Source: JAEYZS01 sp964469265
GTDB lineage: Bacteria; Bdellovibrionota; Bdellovibrionia; Bdellovibrionales; JAEYZS01
Length of the DNA stretch: 64,000 nt
Assembly: GCA_964469265.1 (NCBI GenBank)
Contig: CAYXYF010000003.1
Location: forward strand, 1-64,000
Direction of reading: 5' to 3'
The notes beneath the pieces are model-generated. The model made no database searches. It saw only the letters and a program-made list of their open reading frames with translations, and was not told where the DNA came from. The translations under genes were made by a program, and so were the position numbers. This document shows positions 35,109-44,651 of the stretch, in pieces; positions within the stretch are counted from its first letter, which is position 1; each line of letters begins with the position of its first letter.

Positions 35109-37403
35109 ATGAAGATCTTTTCTGTTCTTTTCATACTTTTTTCATTTAACTTAGCATCCGCAAACTTATTAGTTCTTGATCCTAGCGGGCTACATCCTCA
35201 AGCAGTCGAACGTATAAACCGATTTATTCAAGATACCGAAAAGATCATTCCAGATTCAATTAAACAGCGGCTTTCAGAATCCCCAATCAAAGTACGATTT
35301 GAAATAATTGATAAAGACAATAAAGTTGTTCTACCTAACTGTTCCAATGTTGTTGATTCCATGGTCGAAGGAAAAGGTGCAATCAGTCAGTACAAAGCAG
35401 TTCAAAAAAGAAAAACCAGTATTCGCTATAACCAACAACTTCACTCATACACTTCAAAAAATGAAATCGTCGTAAATTATGCATTAGTAGACCCGATCCT
35501 TCGTGGAAAGAGTGTTGCTCAGACCTATGACTGTGATCATAAGAATGTATATACTTTGGCTCAAGCATCGGTAATCAACGGCGTTGCACATTTTTTTAAT
35601 AATTCATTTGAATCCAGACGTCGAGACCGTCAAACGCTCAAGCTATCCGAAAATCCACAGTATCGGTTTATTGCTGGTTGGAATAATAAAAAGTTAATGT
35701 ATGCATTTTGGCCACGAGCTGTTCAGCCCTACGAGTATGCAGGGGATACTGGTGATCATTTTGCCTATAACTTAGAGTTCTTTCTTTTAGACCCAGAGTA
35801 CGCTTGTAGAAGACCGCTTCTGCATAATTATATCTCTGGGACTTTAAAAGCTGATCCGCTTGCAAATGTTAGAAACTGTAAAGTGAATACTGAATTATTA
35901 ATCCCTAAGTCCCACGCTGACACTGATACGGATCCTGAAACAGGAATTGCTGTACCTGTGACAAGAACACATCTTATTAGCTATGATTTAAACCCAGACC
36001 ATGTTTATAACGTGTACTATATGAGAGCATCTATGGGTGGTGGAATAGGTGGCTTCGGTCACTCTATGTTTAGGATTGTTGTCTGTCCGCCGAATATGAG
36101 TGTTTCTGCGAGTTGCGACAAACTTATTGACCATGACCTTGTCATCAACCCAAGAGCAAACGTGAATCAAATGATGCTAGACGGAGCAAGGGGCTTCTTT
36201 GGTGGATATCCGTCGCAGTTCTTAGCGAGCTCTCTTTACGATCTCATGGATGAATATGGCGATAACGAACTACGCCACCTATTCAATATGCCTTTAGGAT
36301 ATACCGATGAACAGGGCCGCTTCGTCGATGTGATGCCAGAAGATCAGAAGCGTCGCTTTATCTATGCTTCCCTTGAAAGTTACTGGGCTTATTATGGGAA
36401 CTATAAGTTCGTGTCCAACAACTGCGCTGACGAGGCTATGAGGCTTTATCAAATGTCCTCAACGGATCCTGAAGTCCTTGCGCTGGGAGTTTTAAAACCA
36501 AGCGATATTAATAAAAGACTTAGCCGGCTGGGATACATTGATGAGTCTGAAGTAAGACAATACGAAAAAACACCTGGATTAATTGGAAAGATTTTCGGCG
36601 TAGGTAAGATTCGGAACCAAAAGCAATATGATGAAAGACGTGCTGCCATTGAAGCTGGCAGATACGAGAGCGCATTAATTTCCAGAGTTTTTCTCATTGA
36701 AGATGCGGTTCGTGAAATTATGGCAATGGAAGGTAGCCCGAACCCTGACTTCAAAGTTGCCAAGAAAGAAATCAAAAGATGGTTAGACCTTGCAACTCCT
36801 GATTTTAAATGGGAAGGCGAGGAAGTACCAGAGGATCTTAACCAGATCACACCAGAGCAAAGAACTGAAGTCCTTGAAGGGACCTTCTCAGAAATTAGAG
36901 CACGATATGATCGTCTAATGGCTCAAGCTAAAACCCCTCCAGAGCAGAGAAAAGTCGTACTTCACTTCTACCGAGTAATGTTCCACGTATACAATAAGCG
37001 TGCAGCTGAAGTTGGAACTAAAGCAGTTCAATTGGCTTATGCGATTGCTTATCCCAATAAAGATCGCAAGGTTAAAGAAATGCCAAAAGATATCAACGTG
37101 AGCAAAGAGCAGTGGCAAAAAATCAGAAATGCAACCGACAAATATTCTGAGATTCATAATAAGTTAATGCCGTTTGCCGAATCCTCAGTAAAGCGAGGCT
37201 ATGGGATTCCCCTTAAAAGCGACGTTCTACGAGGTGACGAATATATTGCGCTTAAGAACGCTCAAAATGATGCTGTCCAAACAGTGGTTGAATCACTCAC
37301 AGGGTTATTGGGGCCAGAGCATATTCTTTTAGCTGCGATTGGGGAATTTCACGACGAACTCTTCCAGTTAAGAGGTGACTTCGCAGGGCAAGCTGCTAAG
37401 TAA
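35109..37403 (+). CDS. Secreted DUF4105-like protein
   Basis: A 764-residue protein with a signal peptide (cut near residue 19). The middle carries MGGGIGGFGHSMFRIVVCPP near residues 308-325 and FVSNNCADEAMRLY near 435-448. A His in a Gly-His-Ser strand and a Cys in an Asn-Asn-Cys motif match DUF4105, a papain-like cysteine domain; a Bacteroides DUF4105 membrane enzyme has been linked to lipoprotein N-acylation (from memory, not checked). The C-terminal 270 residues are helical and charged. If catalytic, it would act in the periplasm on lipids or peptides. It starts behind a GGGG site and ends with a strong terminator. Confidence 0.65.
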   Translation: MKIFSVLFILFSFNLASANLLVLDPSGLHPQAVERINRFIQDTEKIIPDSIKQRLSESPIKVRFEIIDKDNKVVLPNCSNVVDSMVEGKGAISQYKAVQKRKTSIRYNQQLHSYTSKNEIVVNYALVDPILRGKSVAQTYDCDHKNVYTLAQASVINGVAHFFNNSFESRRRDRQTLKLSENPQYRFIAGWNNKKLMYAFWPRAVQPYEYAGDTGDHFAYNLEFFLLDPEYACRRPLLHNYISGTLKADPLANVRNCKVNTELLIPKSHADTDTDPETGIAVPVTRTHLISYDLNPDHVYNVYYMRASMGGGIGGFGHSMFRIVVCPPNMSVSASCDKLIDHDLVINPRANVNQMMLDGARGFFGGYPSQFLASSLYDLMDEYGDNELRHLFNMPLGYTDEQGRFVDVMPEDQKRRFIYASLESYWAYYGNYKFVSNNCADEAMRLYQMSSTDPEVLALGVLKPSDINKRLSRLGYIDESEVRQYEKTPGLIGKIFGVGKIRNQKQYDERRAAIEAGRYESALISRVFLIEDAVREIMAMEGSPNPDFKVAKKEIKRWLDLATPDFKWEGEEVPEDLNQITPEQRTEVLEGTFSEIRARYDRLMAQAKTPPEQRKVVLHFYRVMFHVYNKRAAEVGTKAVQLAYAIAYPNKDRKVKEMPKDINVSKEQWQKIRNATDKYSEIHNKLMPFAESSVKRGYGIPLKSDVLRGDEYIALKNAQNDAVQTVVESLTGLLGPEHILLAAIGEFHDELFQLRGDFAGQAAK

Positions 37404-37435
37404 ACTGGCACCATTGAACTGCAACACCTTGTCAT

Positions 37436-37470
37436 AAGTCACCCTTTCAAAAGAATTGGGTGACTTTTTT
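37436..37470 (+). terminator. Intrinsic terminator
   Basis: AAGTCACCC pairs with GGGTGACTT across 13 bases and is followed by more T, right behind the DUF4105-like gene and before the tRNA. Confidence 0.9.
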
Positions 37471-37542
37471 TATCTAAATCATTAATTTTAAAAATTCGTT
37501 TTCCTACCAATTATCTAGTATTTGCTAGGTAATTCACTCAAT

Positions 37543-37634
37543 GCCCCGGTGGCGAAATTGGTAGACGCACAGGACTTAAAATCCTGGGCTTCGGTTAAAC
37601 GGGCGTGTCAGTTCGACTCTGACCCGGGGCACCA
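37543..37634 (+). tRNA. tRNA-Leu (anticodon UAA)
   Basis: A 92-base gene with the long variable arm of a class II tRNA. Acceptor arms GCCCCGG and CCGGGGC pair exactly; the D-arm begins GCGAAATTGGTAGACGC; the anticodon stem CAGGA/TCCTG encloses the loop CTTAAAA with anticodon TAA (37577-37579), reading UUA; the T-arm contains GTTCGACTC. The CCA end is encoded (37632-37634). A palindromic terminator repeat follows four bases later. Confidence 0.97.
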
Positions 37635-37637
37635 CCT

Positions 37638-37664
37638 AAAAGGTACGCCGTACCTTTTTGTCTA
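37638..37664 (+). repeat. Palindromic terminator repeat, copy 1 (behind tRNA-Leu)
   Basis: AAAAGGTACG pairs with CGTACCTTTT and runs into TTTGTCTAG. The same core, GGTACGCCGTACC followed by TTTTTGTCTA, occurs at 44618-44643 and, reversed, at 46286-46313. It acts as the tRNA terminator. Confidence 0.85.
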
Positions 37665-37864
37665 GCTTCGTGTCATCATTTGAAAATCTGGTGTCTCAAT
37701 GTCCCCAAAAAAGTTGGTATCGCAGTTGCAATATACTGTAGATGAAACCCAAAGAGTGGCGAAATGGCGCACTTTGGAAAGATTTTGAGTTTTAGGGAAG
37801 AGTTGACCTGAGGATTTAAAGTCTTCTAACTAAGAACCAACAAAAACAACTAAGGGGGGGAATA

Positions 37865-38590
37865 ATGAAAACTTTTAAAGCCTTGTTGGCAGTGCTAGCA
37901 CTCTCAACAATGATCGCATGTGGTGGTGGAGGTGGTAGCACTTCTACTGGTGGATACTATATGTCTCACTCAGAGGTTGCTAAAGAATTTGTCAGAAGGG
38001 TTAACATTGATCTTGGCTGGGATGTTTCCCTCGTTAAGACGAACACTCTTCAATATGACTATATCGTTGTCTATGACTATGATTACGGAACTTATGATGC
38101 CTATTATATCGGGAATTATAATGCCGGAGAAAACCTTTCTAGCTACGTGAACTTCTACAATTACAAATTCTATTACGACCTTGTCCCAGAGAGTGGAAAT
38201 ACATACTACGACTGGTACACAGGCATTCGCTTTCAAAAAGCAGCAGCTTCAAGCAAGAACTTAAGTGTTGTTAAAGCTTTCAAGCAAGACCTTGCCATCG
38301 TAAAAGCAGCTGAAAAAGTTCATGCAAAATACGGCTTAAGCGAAGAAAAATCTCTTGAAGTCGCAAGATTTGCTTACAACGTTCAAAGCAAGCCTGAAGG
38401 TACTTACAAAATGGCTGACTTTGATAACTTCACAAAAAGACTCACAGGTTCAACAATCACTGAATTCCAATCTGACCTTAAGAGCGGCAACATCTTATCT
38501 CTAAATGACAGAATTCAAAAGGCTGCTCAAGAGACTGGAATGGGCCCTGAAAACATGAATAAGCTTATTAAAGATGTCTTCATGAACTAA
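37865..38590 (+). CDS. Tyrosine-rich lipoprotein of unknown function
   Basis: A 241-residue lipoprotein: lipobox MIAC at about residue 19, a Gly-rich linker, then a domain with very many Tyr and Asp (YDYIVVYDYDYGTYDAYYIGNYN near residues 60-85) and a helical C-terminal half (LSEEKSLEVARFAYNVQ). The Tyr-rich strand pattern is unusual and may be a beta-sandwich with stacked aromatic residues. A strong ribosome binding site (AAGGGGGG) precedes the ATG. It stands alone between tRNA-Leu and the subtilase locus and ends with its own terminator. No family recognised. Confidence 0.65.
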   Translation: MKTFKALLAVLALSTMIACGGGGGSTSTGGYYMSHSEVAKEFVRRVNIDLGWDVSLVKTNTLQYDYIVVYDYDYGTYDAYYIGNYNAGENLSSYVNFYNYKFYYDLVPESGNTYYDWYTGIRFQKAAASSKNLSVVKAFKQDLAIVKAAEKVHAKYGLSEEKSLEVARFAYNVQSKPEGTYKMADFDNFTKRLTGSTITEFQSDLKSGNILSLNDRIQKAAQETGMGPENMNKLIKDVFMN

Positions 38591-38617
38591 TACAATTTAA
38601 CGAATGTATTAGAGAGA

Positions 38618-38646
38618 AAAAGGGAGGTCGACAGCCTCCCTTTTTT
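38618..38646 (+). terminator. Intrinsic terminator
   Basis: GGGAGG pairs with CCTCCC across seven bases, with A-rich sequence before and six T after. It ends the Tyr-rich lipoprotein gene. Confidence 0.88.
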
Positions 38647-38752
38647 ATATATTCTACGACCGTTTAAGACCTTAGGTTCAACAAAATTTACAACGTATTT
38701 TCTTTTGAGTTCTCATCCTATCAGAACATGCTAAACCCTTATTGGGGTAACC

Positions 38753-41700
38753 ATGCAAAAGTCTTTTTTAATTATTCTAAGCTTACTTATTTCAGCACTC
38801 GCATTTGCGAACTCGGTTAGCGATATCCCAGGGCTTATTCCCCTTAATAACCAAAGACCCGCTGCAAGTGATCTTGTTTATAACGGTAAGCACCTTTTGC
38901 CAGATGAAGCTCGTCAACTTCAGCAATCTGGTAAGATCCCAGATCTTTCGCTTCTTAATCCCGATGAAACCTCAATCCTGTGGAAAGATCAGTACCCGAA
39001 GGATATAACTTCAAAAGATAAAACAATTGCGCTTGATACATCACGTCCAGTTGAATTTTTGGCTTATAGCCCAGACAGCATTGGCCGTATGGGCTTTACA
39101 ATCTCTCAAACAGACTCCACAGGTCAGTTAAGGGTTTTTAGAGTTCGCCTAGAATCACGCTCACACAATGTGTTACTCCGCAAAAACTTGCTTCGGAAAA
39201 TTGGATATAATGTAGAGCCAATTGTTTGGGCACCGACGCTTGCTTTAAATTTTGAAGATGACTTTACCCGTGATGAATTTGAAAGAGCCATAACTGATAG
39301 AACATTCCTAGATTCCCAACGTTGGGTTGTGAACAAAAACCCAAACCAAATTACAATCCAAGATGCAGTTATTTTTGCTGATGCCGATGACACTTTTTAT
39401 AACCTCGCCCGCGGCGACATGACGGGTGAGGTGATCCAAAACCGACGGGTTTTAAACGCTCTACTTGTTCCATTCAATCTGCTAGATGTTTCTGAAAGTG
39501 TGAATACTTTTAGCTGGGTTCCAGGGAAAATATTTAACGAGCAACTTTCCTTGCCTTATGAGGATGCACAAGAGTTTTCGACATCCTATGAGGACGCAAG
39601 ATGGATTACACGTCGGATCCTTAAGCTTACCCGCGAAGACTTCACTCTAATTGTTCGTGAAGCGCATTACCCAAAAGAGGTTGAAGAAATCTTAATTGAG
39701 AAAATTATATCGAGAAGAAACTTCTTACGAAAGTTTTTGAATCTTGAAAGCATTGCCTCTGAAATAACCGTCAATACGAACGTTCCAAAACTTGAGAAGC
39801 AACACTGGGCTGGCTACGTTCAAAACTTTGCTTACGGAGACCCAGACTCTCCATTATCTGGCGATGAGATTTTTGCATTCTTTAGATCAAAAGCAACAAC
39901 GAACCTTATCACAAACCTCGTCACAGAATTCAATGCTCGCTTTATTCCACGCACCGACCTGGGATGGAAGCTTTTTGACCACCAACTGGACATCTCTGCA
40001 AAACAGTTTGCGGAGTTTATATCAACAGGAAAAGTTTCAAAGACTCCCTTCGGTTTTTGGTCATTTCCACGCTACGACGGCAATATCATTGCATCTCGCG
40101 AAATCGTAACGGGTAGCTACCTTGGAACTGATAATTTAGTCCAATTGGCCGACGTTGTAGGATTTAGTGTTGAGGCAGGATGGTATATCGGGGCAGACGG
40201 TTTGCCATCTAAAGTAGGTTTTCAAGGTGGAACAAAAGGTTTTATCAATAGAACCTATGCTCACTTAAAACCAATTAAAAGTATTAAACTTGCTCTCAAA
40301 GAACCATTTAGAAATATTCTCGTACCAAAGTTTAAAGGAAATATCGGGACGCGACTCTCTGAAGTTTTCTCTAAAGATTATCAAGAAATGGAACCTGAGG
40401 AGCAGGCTTTAAAACTTCAAGAGATTGCATCGGACCTTAAACAAAGCTTAAACGTAGGGGAATCCATTATTATTTCGACAACTTTGGGCGCAGGCTTAAG
40501 CGCAAGTCCATCTGTTGGCCTTACGAGCCGACTTGCTTTAGTTACTGCCTGGAGCGCTAGCCAAAATCTCTTATCAAGAATTCATATCTATCGCAGCGAC
40601 GAAGACACGATTCAAATCTACAAAGATCCTGCCCATATGAATGCAAGATCATTTTATATTGGTCTACAAGCTTATGTTCCATTCTTAACTTATACTCTTA
40701 CGAACCGCGCAGGACGTGCAAAAACCAATTTCTATGCTTTAAATATCAATGAAGATCCTGAAGCCAACCCAGTACTTGAAGACAACATCAAAGCCCTTTC
40801 AAGAGCGCTTCTCTTTTCGAAGCTCGATAAACTCAACACTCTTCAAAACCCTTACATAATACAGCATAAATTCCGCGAGAAGTTGTCCCAAGGAAGTTTC
40901 TTTGTCTGGAGATCGACAAAGCAAAACACTTCAGACTTGATTTCAGTACAACATCCAACAGGATATCAAAAAGATTTTGTAAGATACACAACAGGGAAAA
41001 GAAAAGGCAGAAACTACGAAGCCCTTGCCATCGATGTTATCAATAGCCTTTTAAAAGAATACAGCGAAGAAGACATCATGCTGCAATCAAACAATAGTGG
41101 AGACCCTGCAGATTCCATTTACGGAAACTCTGTCTCTCAACATTTTGCTTTTGAATCAGAGATCACATCAGACAATAGCATTCAAGATCCATTTGTGAGC
41201 CTTTCTTATAGATGGAGAAACTGGAGCATCTCACAAAAAAATATCTTGAATTTAATTACAGATATTAATGGTCGCTTTAAATATGAGTTTTTCCATCCAT
41301 CCGAGTTCTTGTCCACGGACAAAATACAACTTAGCACCTTTGGTGTGAGCGCGAATATCTATGAGCGCGGAATTTTATTCCTCTTATCTTTCACTAAAGA
41401 GCAGATATCAGACATTCTAAAAGCCCACGGGTATGATCCCAATTACCGCCCAAAGCCTCCAAGAACAGGGACAAAAATCAGGGACGCTGCTGAAAGAGAA
41501 AAAATGCGGAATGCCCGCTTTCATAGATTGTGTATAAAAATGTTTGAGCAATTCAAAAACGCGTACCACGCAGGTGATGTTGAAGCCACGGTAAAATACA
41601 TGTCAGAATTTGTGACTTTTGCTGAAAAGCTTTTGCCAACCCATGATTTCTATAAGTTATTTGGCGGAGAAGATAATATTTTTGTTCGCTCTCATGTTTA

Positions 41701-41863
41701 TGGCTTCAGGGCGGGTGATGAAAAAGAAGATAAGGGTCTTTCTTCGCACACGTTAGGTCGAATCGGAAGTGAGAAAGGCTCTGGTCCTCTTAAAGATATT
41801 CAAATGAAGATTGGTGTTACTGAGAGCGAATTTTTTATTTATTGGTTGATGAACAGGATATAA
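38753..41863 (+). CDS. Very large secreted protein of unknown function, paired with a subtilase
   Basis: A 1036-residue protein with a signal peptide (cut near AFA, residue 19). It is mostly soluble and mixed in structure, with a glycine/serine-rich segment near residues 575-600 (STTLGAGLSASPSVGLTSR) and a beta-rich stretch after it (SFYIGLQAYVPFLTYTL). No domain I recognise. The stop codon is one base from the ATG of the subtilase, so the two are translated as a unit. It could be the protease's substrate, pro-factor or a shared surface complex, but sequence alone does not decide. Its start has no strong ribosome binding site beyond GGGG at 38743. Confidence 0.7.
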   Translation: MQKSFLIILSLLISALAFANSVSDIPGLIPLNNQRPAASDLVYNGKHLLPDEARQLQQSGKIPDLSLLNPDETSILWKDQYPKDITSKDKTIALDTSRPVEFLAYSPDSIGRMGFTISQTDSTGQLRVFRVRLESRSHNVLLRKNLLRKIGYNVEPIVWAPTLALNFEDDFTRDEFERAITDRTFLDSQRWVVNKNPNQITIQDAVIFADADDTFYNLARGDMTGEVIQNRRVLNALLVPFNLLDVSESVNTFSWVPGKIFNEQLSLPYEDAQEFSTSYEDARWITRRILKLTREDFTLIVREAHYPKEVEEILIEKIISRRNFLRKFLNLESIASEITVNTNVPKLEKQHWAGYVQNFAYGDPDSPLSGDEIFAFFRSKATTNLITNLVTEFNARFIPRTDLGWKLFDHQLDISAKQFAEFISTGKVSKTPFGFWSFPRYDGNIIASREIVTGSYLGTDNLVQLADVVGFSVEAGWYIGADGLPSKVGFQGGTKGFINRTYAHLKPIKSIKLALKEPFRNILVPKFKGNIGTRLSEVFSKDYQEMEPEEQALKLQEIASDLKQSLNVGESIIISTTLGAGLSASPSVGLTSRLALVTAWSASQNLLSRIHIYRSDEDTIQIYKDPAHMNARSFYIGLQAYVPFLTYTLTNRAGRAKTNFYALNINEDPEANPVLEDNIKALSRALLFSKLDKLNTLQNPYIIQHKFREKLSQGSFFVWRSTKQNTSDLISVQHPTGYQKDFVRYTTGKRKGRNYEALAIDVINSLLKEYSEEDIMLQSNNSGDPADSIYGNSVSQHFAFESEITSDNSIQDPFVSLSYRWRNWSISQKNILNLITDINGRFKYEFFHPSEFLSTDKIQLSTFGVSANIYERGILFLLSFTKEQISDILKAHGYDPNYRPKPPRTGTKIRDAAEREKMRNARFHRLCIKMFEQFKNAYHAGDVEATVKYMSEFVTFAEKLLPTHDFYKLFGGEDNIFVRSHVYGFRAGDEKEDKGLSSHTLGRIGSEKGSGPLKDIQMKIGVTESEFFIYWLMNRI

Positions 41864-41864
41864 G

Positions 41865-44618
41865 ATGAAGCTTTTTTTATTCATAACTTTAGTTTCAATG
41901 ACCGCGTTTGCTCTTGAGCCTTCAAGAGGAACTCCTGCATCCAATGATACATTTAGCAATTATCAATGGGGACTCTATAACCACGGTCAAACTCTTTACC
42001 GAGACATTGACGATATTCATCCTGTTACTGTGCAGTCCAAACCTGGCTTTGATATTCAGTGGAAGGAACTCCAAGAGCTTCTTCAAGGGAAAAATCGAAA
42101 AACGACCATTGTAGCAGTAATTGATTCGGGAATTTCAACAACTCATGAAGATATTAAAGATAATGTCCTAGAGGGATTTAATTTCACAGCACCTAACGAG
42201 AAGTTAGAAAAAAATGTTTTAGATGACGTCGGTCATGGAACTCACGTTGCAGGTATTATCGCATCCCACATATCAAATACTAAAGGAATTGCAGGTGTTG
42301 CAGATAATATTAAAATCTTACCGTTAAAGGTTTACGGGAACAGAAATGAACCTAGCCTTGCCAATTTTGTTGGTCGAGTTGCTAAGGCCATTGACTATGC
42401 CGTTGATCAGAATGTCGATGTGATCAATCTCAGTCTAGGCTGGCCTCTGGCAATTGATCTAGAGGTTGTGCAAAAGGCAATACAACGTGCAATTGATCGA
42501 GATATCACCGTGGTCGCAGGAGCAGGTAACGATGGCCACGGACTACGGGTAATTCCATGTTCTTACGAAGGTGTCATTTGCGTAGGCTCTACGGGGTTAA
42601 GCGGAGATATTCCAGGCTTTTCAAACTATGGCGGGCAAGTTGATATCATGGCACCAGGTGAAGAGATTTTAAGCTTATGGCCGCCCATGCTGATGCCGCA
42701 AAACTTCGGTCTACGACAATACAATATCTCATCAGGAACAAGTCAATCAGCCCCATTTGTGAGTGCCGCAGCTGCAATTTTAAGATCCTTATTTAAGAAT
42801 ATTTCGGCCGATGAAATCAAAGCTAGGCTTTTTGCGTCGACCAAAAATGATCTTACTTGGGATCAAAAGTATGCATTAAATGGTTTATTACAAATTGCTA
42901 ATGCTATTAAAATAAAACCGCAACCTGTGGTGCGGCCGATTTTAAAAAACTTGGACCAGGTTTTTGTAAATGCCAATACAAAAGAATTTAAATTTACCTT
43001 ACCTATTAAAAATTACTGGAACTCTGCTGCGCAAGTCACGATTCGTCTCATACCCAACAGCTCTAATGTCTCTTTTAAACAATCCTCATTCCAACTCGGA
43101 ACACTTAATAAAAGCAAAAGGGCTACTTTAAGTATTTCTGGTTACGCTAAAGATTTATCAGAGAATAACAAACTGACTTTCACAGTTGAGGTCATCACCA
43201 ATGGCATAACTTCAAAGTATCAGCATCAAAGCACACTTGCTCTAAAGACAGAGCATCTCACTGAGATGCTTCGTTTTGCGAACGTTTCTGAACTCCTATC
43301 TGTAAGAGACTATGACACTGAAGACCTAGATGCGGAATTTTACTCTCAAACTCAAGCGGATGAGGGGCTGACGATTTCTTTATACCGACTGGACGGCTCT
43401 CAGTTAAAAGTGTCTGGAACCTATTTTATTAAAAACGGATATCTGCTGTTTCCGAATGTCGGGTTTGTAAGACGTGATCTAAACAATGACGGAATCCCAG
43501 AATACTTTGTGACCGCTATAATCAAAATTGGAGATGAAATGAGTATTAAGCATTTCATTTTTAATCAAAACTTAAGGCTACAAGAGGGTGAACGCTCCAT
43601 CTGGAACTTTGTCGACCAGGGAATTCTACTGAATCAACAAAGTTTGCATTTTGTAGATTGGAACTCAGAGACTTTCGGACCTACGGCGCTTCCGATATTT
43701 TGGTCCCAAGGACAAATTCCTGAAGCCGACTTAAACCCTGATCCTTTTGACCGAATTACACAGGTGAACAAGGGGATTTATTATTTTATGCCCACACTAA
43801 AGGAAGGCAAAGTTGAGCTCAAAACGAGACTTTTAACCAACGAATCTCGGATGGGCAAAATCAGAAAGCAAATCAATGCTCAATTTGATGAGGAAATTAG
43901 TTTATTAAACTTTGATATTTTTGGTTCATATGTTGAAGTGTTTTTTAGTAGTGGGGTGGCTGCGAATCTCAAATATTATTTGGCGACGTTTGACATGAAT
44001 AGCGATGATATTGCAATCAAAGCGTTTGATCTTCCGCCAGTGGATTTGCGCTTCCATATGGTGAGATCACTTGGAGACCACCAAGTCAGCTTTTTTGGAA
44101 TTTATAAAAACGATACGGCAAGGCTTTTTATCTTAGACACTCGAACAGCTAGGGTTCAAGACTACAAGCTCATATCCAACAGTGCTCAGAATGGAATTGT
44201 ATCGCTCTTAAATGTCCACGAAGACTCCAACTCTATCAGCGCATTAGTTGAGGGCGTTGAAAGCTTTATCCTTTATACTATCGATAAAGCAACGGGGAGC
44301 GTGAAAACATCCATTGATCCCATCAATCGTTTTAGCTATCTCCCAGGCCAATTCTTCACCGATATGCTGTTTCCAGTGAAGGTGATAGGTACAAAGGGTG
44401 CAGTTTATGTGGATTCCTCTAACATAAACTCAAGAAACGTTCACACCAGCACCGCTACAGACGGAATGATTAAAACGCCAATCAAATGGAGCCTAGAACT
44501 TGCAGAAGGCTGTAAATCTCTCACTCCAAGAAAACTCTACGCCAAGGATCAAAACATCTCCTATATATTCCTCTGCCAAGAAGGCGAAAACCACACCCTA
44601 AAAACCTACCAACTCTAA
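41865..44618 (+). CDS. Secreted subtilisin-family serine protease (S8)
   Basis: A 917-residue protein with a signal peptide (cut near residue 16), then an S8 catalytic domain at about residues 70-345: VIDSGIS (Asp), GHGTHVAGI (His) and SSGTSQSAPFV (Ser) are all present, with NLSLGW and AGAGND for the oxyanion region. The C-terminal 560 residues hold a beta-sandwich part and a region with calcium-like NNDGIP (near 545), perhaps a beta-propeller. It should degrade proteins outside the cytoplasm. It follows the 1036-residue protein directly and ends at a palindromic terminator repeat. Confidence 0.92.
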   Translation: MKLFLFITLVSMTAFALEPSRGTPASNDTFSNYQWGLYNHGQTLYRDIDDIHPVTVQSKPGFDIQWKELQELLQGKNRKTTIVAVIDSGISTTHEDIKDNVLEGFNFTAPNEKLEKNVLDDVGHGTHVAGIIASHISNTKGIAGVADNIKILPLKVYGNRNEPSLANFVGRVAKAIDYAVDQNVDVINLSLGWPLAIDLEVVQKAIQRAIDRDITVVAGAGNDGHGLRVIPCSYEGVICVGSTGLSGDIPGFSNYGGQVDIMAPGEEILSLWPPMLMPQNFGLRQYNISSGTSQSAPFVSAAAAILRSLFKNISADEIKARLFASTKNDLTWDQKYALNGLLQIANAIKIKPQPVVRPILKNLDQVFVNANTKEFKFTLPIKNYWNSAAQVTIRLIPNSSNVSFKQSSFQLGTLNKSKRATLSISGYAKDLSENNKLTFTVEVITNGITSKYQHQSTLALKTEHLTEMLRFANVSELLSVRDYDTEDLDAEFYSQTQADEGLTISLYRLDGSQLKVSGTYFIKNGYLLFPNVGFVRRDLNNDGIPEYFVTAIIKIGDEMSIKHFIFNQNLRLQEGERSIWNFVDQGILLNQQSLHFVDWNSETFGPTALPIFWSQGQIPEADLNPDPFDRITQVNKGIYYFMPTLKEGKVELKTRLLTNESRMGKIRKQINAQFDEEISLLNFDIFGSYVEVFFSSGVAANLKYYLATFDMNSDDIAIKAFDLPPVDLRFHMVRSLGDHQVSFFGIYKNDTARLFILDTRTARVQDYKLISNSAQNGIVSLLNVHEDSNSISALVEGVESFILYTIDKATGSVKTSIDPINRFSYLPGQFFTDMLFPVKVIGTKGAVYVDSSNINSRNVHTSTATDGMIKTPIKWSLELAEGCKSLTPRKLYAKDQNISYIFLCQEGENHTLKTYQL

Positions 44619-44643
44619 GAGGTACGCCGTACCTTTTTGTCTA
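44618..44643 (+). repeat. Palindromic terminator repeat, copy 2 (behind the subtilase)
   Basis: Starts at the stop codon of the subtilase. The core GGTACGCCGTACC with TTTTTGTCTA is identical to copies 1 and 3; about a dozen more bases (CG[T/C]GTCAT) are partly shared with copy 1. Confidence 0.85.
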
Positions 44644-44651
44644 TCCGCGCG

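Noticed and set aside
37756..37772. GTGGCGAAATGGCGCAC near tRNA-Leu resembles the tRNA D-arm region, suggesting a tRNA fragment or attachment-site relic
   Set aside because: Only about 17 bases with a gap match, no acceptor or T-arm follows, and there is no integrase next to it.
43253..43269. Palindrome GCATCTCACTGAGATGC inside the subtilase gene
   Set aside because: It lies in the middle of a coding frame without any T-run or regulatory context; probably chance.
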